This document shows, in pieces, positions 33,035 to 35,538 of a stretch of 35,538 bases of DNA. Below the pieces are notes generated by a model. The model made no database searches, had not been told where the DNA came from, and saw only the letters and a list, made by a program, of their open reading frames with translations. How positions within the stretch are numbered: position 1 is the stretch's first letter; every line of letters begins with the position of its first letter. The position numbers and the translations under genes were made by a program. Source of the stretch: an uncultured bacterium (GTDB lineage: Bacteria; Planctomycetota; Phycisphaerae; Phycisphaerales; SM1A02); assembly GCA_903961015.1 (NCBI GenBank), contig CAJCCX010000243.1, positions 1 to 35,538 of the forward strand, written 5' to 3'.

Positions 33035-33963
33035 ATAAACCAGAAGAAACAAACATCAATCCTGTCGAAGCCGAGGCTCTCGACTTTCTCATCGCGGCAG
33101 AATTTGACCCGACTGCAATCCAACGAATGCCCGAACATCTTCGAGCGAATGCACGAAGGTTTCTTGCTGAACTTCAAAATATCAACTCATATCCAGTCGA
33201 ATCGCCAAGCGATGCACTGATTGATACGACGCTGGCAAGAATTGCGCAGGAAGAACGGCGACAATCGCAGCGACTGCGTTTTTCGAATTCACAGCCATCG
33301 CTGCGAAAAAGACTTGGCATTCCCAACATTGTTGCGGTCGCAGCCATGTTGATCGTTGCAGCTGGAGTGGCAGTCCCCCTGACGAATCAAGTTCGCCAGA
33401 GCCAAACGCAATTGATGTGCGCCAACGGGCTTCGAACTGTGGGATCTGGACTTTCTGCGTATGCCGCCGACAACCGCGGAGTCTTACCTATGACCGCGGG
33501 GCTTGGATCATTTCTGACTGATTCGACTTCGACCGACAGCGGAATCATCGAGAACGCTCAACATCTGGACATGCTTGCGAAGAACGGATATTGCGATGCG
33601 AAATGCACGCGTTGCAATGGATCTCGGAATTTGTCTTACCGCATTCCAATGCATCATTCTCAGAAGAATCTGTCATCGATGCAGCGCAGTCCAGTCGCGG
33701 CGGACGCAAATCCTGTTCAGACGATGACGCGCAGAGGAATCACGCCAGTTCATTTCATGATGTCTTCCCAAAATCATGCTCAACGCGGACAGAATGTTCT
33801 TTTTTCCGACGGGAGCGTGATCTGGATGGTGACGCCAAATTTGTCCAACGGACCGAGAGGTCTCTTCGACAATATTTGGGTGATTCGCGACAAAAATGGC
33901 GTCGAAACGTTCAATCTGAGGTCAAACCCTAGACACGCACTCGAGATCTTGTTGGCGAACTAA
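33031..33963 (+). CDS. Putative anti-sigma / pseudopilin-like single-pass membrane protein
   Basis: 310 aa from the ATG overlapping the sigma gene stop. Residues 1-95 are acidic then basic, without a clear zinc-binding motif. One membrane segment lies at about 98-116 (IPNIVAVAAMLIVAAGVAV), followed by QSQTQLMCANGLRTVGSGLSAYAADNRGVLP, which resembles the post-membrane segment of planctomycete DUF1559/H-X9-DG pseudopilins. Near the end HAQRGQNVLFSDGSVIWM matches their 'H..G.NVLFxDG' motif with one extra residue. The central part has CDAKCTRC. It probably anchors and senses for the sigma factor, but that is inference from the coupling and membrane topology. It could also be only a pseudopilin-related protein. 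Confidence 0.7.
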   Translation: MNKPEETNINPVEAEALDFLIAAEFDPTAIQRMPEHLRANARRFLAELQNINSYPVESPSDALIDTTLARIAQEERRQSQRLRFSNSQPSLRKRLGIPNIVAVAAMLIVAAGVAVPLTNQVRQSQTQLMCANGLRTVGSGLSAYAADNRGVLPMTAGLGSFLTDSTSTDSGIIENAQHLDMLAKNGYCDAKCTRCNGSRNLSYRIPMHHSQKNLSSMQRSPVAADANPVQTMTRRGITPVHFMMSSQNHAQRGQNVLFSDGSVIWMVTPNLSNGPRGLFDNIWVIRDKNGVETFNLRSNPRHALEILLAN

Positions 33964-34059
33964 AACCAGACTCAGTCACTCAAGTTTTCGCCAATTGAAA
34001 AGGTTCTTGCGGAATTCGACCATCTCCTGTACCCTTCTCGACCCAACGAATGGTTCTAT

Positions 34060-34323
34060 ATGCCAAAGCAAAAGACACACAAAGGTTTAGCGAAGCGGAT
34101 TAAAGTCACCAAGACCGGCAAGGTTCGGTTCTTCGGTCCAAATAGCCGCCATCTCAAAAGTAACAAACGCGGCACAACTGTGCAGACGTATCGCAAGGCT
34201 CGCTTTGCGCGCAATGGTGATACGAAAATGTACGGCAAGCTTCTCAATCGTTCGCTGCTTTCGCAGCAACAACACACTGCGGCGAAAGTCGCACGTGAAG
34301 ACAAAGCCGCTGAAGGCGGTTGA
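34060..34323 (+). CDS. rpmI: 50S ribosomal protein L35
   Basis: Component of the large ribosomal subunit. The N-terminal 50 residues match L35: MPKQKTHKGLAKRIKVTKTGKVRF and SRHLKSNKRGT. At 87 aa it is longer than the usual 64-66, with a C-terminal extension (RNGDTKMYGKLLNRSLLSQQQH and further). Normally infC precedes it; here the upstream gene is the sigma-linked membrane protein, 96 nt away. No Shine-Dalgarno is evident before ATG 34060. It is followed by rplT. Confidence 0.9.
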   Translation: MPKQKTHKGLAKRIKVTKTGKVRFFGPNSRHLKSNKRGTTVQTYRKARFARNGDTKMYGKLLNRSLLSQQQHTAAKVAREDKAAEGG

Positions 34324-34353
34324 TTTTTCGCACTGCCCGCCGGGTTCGAAAGT

Positions 34354-34369
34354 CCGTTCAAGTGAACGG
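34354..34369 (+). promoter_or_regulatory. Hairpin between rpmI and rplT
   Basis: ccgttc-aagt-gaacgg is a perfect 6-bp stem with a 4-nt loop, in the 102-nt gap before rplT. L20 autoregulates its own mRNA in several bacteria through structures upstream, so this may take part in such control, but no defined L20 binding site is recognised. Confidence 0.35.
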
Positions 34370-34413
34370 CCCCGTCGAGCGCAACCCCCGAGGACTGCAC
34401 ACTCTGGACATCG

Positions 34414-34419
34414 CAGGAG
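34414..34419 (+). promoter_or_regulatory. Ribosome binding site of rplT
   Basis: caggag ends 6 nt before ATG 34426 and supports that start. Confidence 0.65.
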
Positions 34420-34425
34420 TATCGA

Positions 34426-34806
34426 ATGCCAAGAGCACGAAAAGGCGCCGCACGCACCCAAGCCCGACGAAAATTGCTGCGCGAAGCGCGAGGATATTTC
34501 GGGACCAAGAGTCGTCTAAAACAACAAGCCAAGGTTGCGCTGATGCGCGCTGGGCGCAATGCGTGGATTCATCGACGCCTTCGTCGCCGAGATTTCCGCA
34601 GCCTTTGGATCACTCGTATCACCGCAGCATGCAGAATGCGCGGAATTCGATATAGCCAATTCATCGCAGCTCTCAGCAATGCAAACATTTTGCTGAATCG
34701 AAAGATGCTCAGCGAAATTGCGATCCACGATCCGATGACCTTCGACAGTCTTGCTGCGCATGTCCCTGGAGCGCACAAGCCTCACGTTGAAGCTCTGGCG
34801 AAATGA
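34426..34806 (+). CDS. rplT: 50S ribosomal protein L20
   Basis: Early assembly protein of the large subunit and translational regulator of its own operon in some bacteria. The 126-aa sequence is the typical L20: MPRARKGAARTQARRKLLREARGYFGTKSR, then the RAGRNAWIHRRLRRRDFRSLWITRI core and FIAALSNANILLNRKMLSEIAIHDP. It is complete with no indels noticed. The stop overlaps the ATG of the following membrane-protein frame by 4 nt, and a terminator lies about 50 nt downstream. Confidence 0.97.
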   Translation: MPRARKGAARTQARRKLLREARGYFGTKSRLKQQAKVALMRAGRNAWIHRRLRRRDFRSLWITRITAACRMRGIRYSQFIAALSNANILLNRKMLSEIAIHDPMTFDSLAAHVPGAHKPHVEALAK

Positions 34807-35538
34807 CTCGTATAAAGCAGGGTCAGTCTGAAGACCTCGCTTCATTTGGAAATCCACCCCGCAATTCGCCTCGAGCGAGTGTGCGGGGTTTTTTATTTCG
34901 CGGCGTGTTTCTTGGGGAAAATCGAGTCGCCGGCGCCATTGCGCTGGGACTTCTTGTTCTGTGGATTTGGATTGGCGGCGCGCTGACGATTGATGAATCA
35001 CCTCGCGGAATAGTTGCGATACTTCGACTTCTGATTCATTTGCCTGGACCGCTTGCATGGATGCTTTCGGCACTGGGACTTGGAGTTGCTGTTGTAAAAA
35101 TCCTTGCGCTGGAACGAACGCGATGGATTTTTTCACTTGCAATTGGATGCGCTGCGATGCTTTTCATAGACGCTGCTGCAGGCGGGCTTGGATTTTTTGG
35201 CCTGCAACTCTTTGGTATCGGGGGCGGCCAGATTCCTGCTGCAATTCTGCTCTTGCCAGGGATTTTTTCCCTATGGCGAAACTTCGATCCAAACTGGACT
35301 CTTGCGCTGAACTCTGAAACTAGTGTTGGGAACAATGTGGCAAATGAAAGAGCCACCAATGGATCGTGGATTGCGTGGACGATGACGCCTGCTCTTGCAA
35401 CATTGCTTCTTGCCGCAGTGACAACTCCGGGGTGGCTTTGGTCGACCGAGTTTGGAGGCTATGACGCGCTCTCCTATCACCTTCAACTTCCCCGAGAATG
35501 GCTCGCACTGGGTCGAGTGCAGACACTTTCGCACAATA
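34803..35538 (+). CDS. Multi-pass membrane protein, glycosyltransferase-39-like start (3' end outside window)
   Basis: Absent from the ORF track because it is open to the window end; translated here by hand. From ATG 34803 (overlapping the rplT stop) the frame runs 245 codons without a stop. Hydrophobic segments lie around residues 43-62 (GAIALGLLVLWIWIGGAL), 75-100, 107-145 and 195-210. They are followed by GGYDALSYHLQLPREWLALGRV, which resembles the first periplasmic loop ('yD...YHl..p') of GT39/GT83-type membrane glycosyltransferases. A terminator sits inside the first 30 codons, so translation may really start at GTG 34905 (VFLGENRVAG). The product may transfer sugars from lipid carriers in the envelope; that is inference. 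Confidence 0.7.
   Translation, partial: MTRIKQGQSEDLASFGNPPRNSPRASVRGFLFRGVFLGENRVAGAIALGLLVLWIWIGGALTIDESPRGIVAILRLLIHLPGPLAWMLSALGLGVAVVKILALERTRWIFSLAIGCAAMLFIDAAAGGLGFFGLQLFGIGGGQIPAAILLLPGIFSLWRNFDPNWTLALNSETSVGNNVANERATNGSWIAWTMTPALATLLLAAVTTPGWLWSTEFGGYDALSYHLQLPREWLALGRVQTLSHN
34857..34894 (+). terminator. Intrinsic terminator after rplT
   Basis: The stem ccccgcaattcgc (34857-34869) pairs with gcgagt and tgcgggg (34875-34888, one bulged g) around loop ctcga, 13 bp, followed by six T at 34889-34894. It ends the L35-L20 transcript. It overlaps the open frame of the following membrane protein. Confidence 0.88.

Noticed and set aside
34324-34425. Possible tRNA in the rpmI-rplT gap (gggttcgaaagtcc)
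   Set aside because: Only a T-loop-like string is present; no acceptor, D-arm or anticodon arm can be formed.
1-35538. CRISPR arrays, insertion sequences, phage genes, tRNA or rRNA genes
   Set aside because: No spaced direct repeats, transposase motifs, phage structural motifs or tRNA cloverleaves were found by eye on either strand.

Overview
The window looks like a piece of a planctomycete chromosome, most likely class Phycisphaerae. The strongest pointer is a secreted subtilase-like protein ending in a double dockerin-type tail (GDLNQDGRVDGIDL... GDVNGDGNTDGLDL...). Further pointers are an ECF sigma factor coupled to a membrane protein with pseudopilin-like 'H-X-DG' features, a hopanoid radical-SAM enzyme, PEGA and Dabb lipoproteins, and LPS-export genes that imply a Gram-negative envelope. 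Base composition looks even and coding is dense. I see no IS element, prophage, CRISPR array, tRNA or rRNA. This reads as a core-genome region rather than an island.

Layout. 1-4884 (+): 3' end of imidazolonepropionase, methionine aminopeptidase, ACT-containing phosphoglycerate dehydrogenase and a secreted prolyl oligopeptidase, closely packed. 4938-7211 (-): a UvrD/PcrA helicase. 7212-7489: divergent intergenic region that folds into a long imperfect hairpin (candidate 6S-like RNA). 7490-11908 (+): dCTP deaminase and a B12-dependent ribonucleotide reductase. 11909-12262: a second structured RNA candidate ending in a strong intrinsic terminator. 12263-13966 (+): DUF3754 membrane protein and a Dabb lipoprotein. 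14012-15010 (-): class I fructose-1,6-bisphosphatase, with a minus-strand terminator and a hairpin in its upstream region. 15392-16567 (+): thiolase. 16594-17411 (-): two coupled hypothetical genes. 17475-18521 (+): GalE. 18537-19205 (-): PagL-like outer-membrane deacylase, again with a minus-strand terminator just upstream. 19399-19887 (+): Nudix hydrolase. 19924-20517 (-): PEGA lipoprotein. 20555-21289 (+): LptB.

21286-29962 is a long minus-strand run. In transcription order it holds a subtilase-like dockerin protein, a fused iron-type ABC permease, nuoD, nuoE, an 88-aa ORF, nuoF, ybeY and a CNNM/CorC-type CBS protein. From nuoE onward every junction is a 4-nt start/stop overlap. Then come a D-2-hydroxyacid dehydrogenase (+), HpnH (-), the ECF sigma factor with its coupled membrane partner (+), L35-L20 (+, no infC between the sigma pair and rpmI), and the start of a multi-pass membrane protein cut by the window end.

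Themes: deoxynucleotide supply and pool sanitation (dcd, nrdJ, Nudix); envelope lipid/LPS biology (lptB, PagL-like, galE, hpnH, final membrane protein); respiration (nuoDEF). The best candidates for something undescribed are the two structured intergenic RNAs, the 88-aa ORF locked between nuoE and nuoF, the minus-strand terminators upstream of fbp and the PagL-like gene, the Asp-to-Glu subtilase, and the sigma/pseudopilin-like pair. All functional statements come from reading motifs by eye; no database search or folding program was run.
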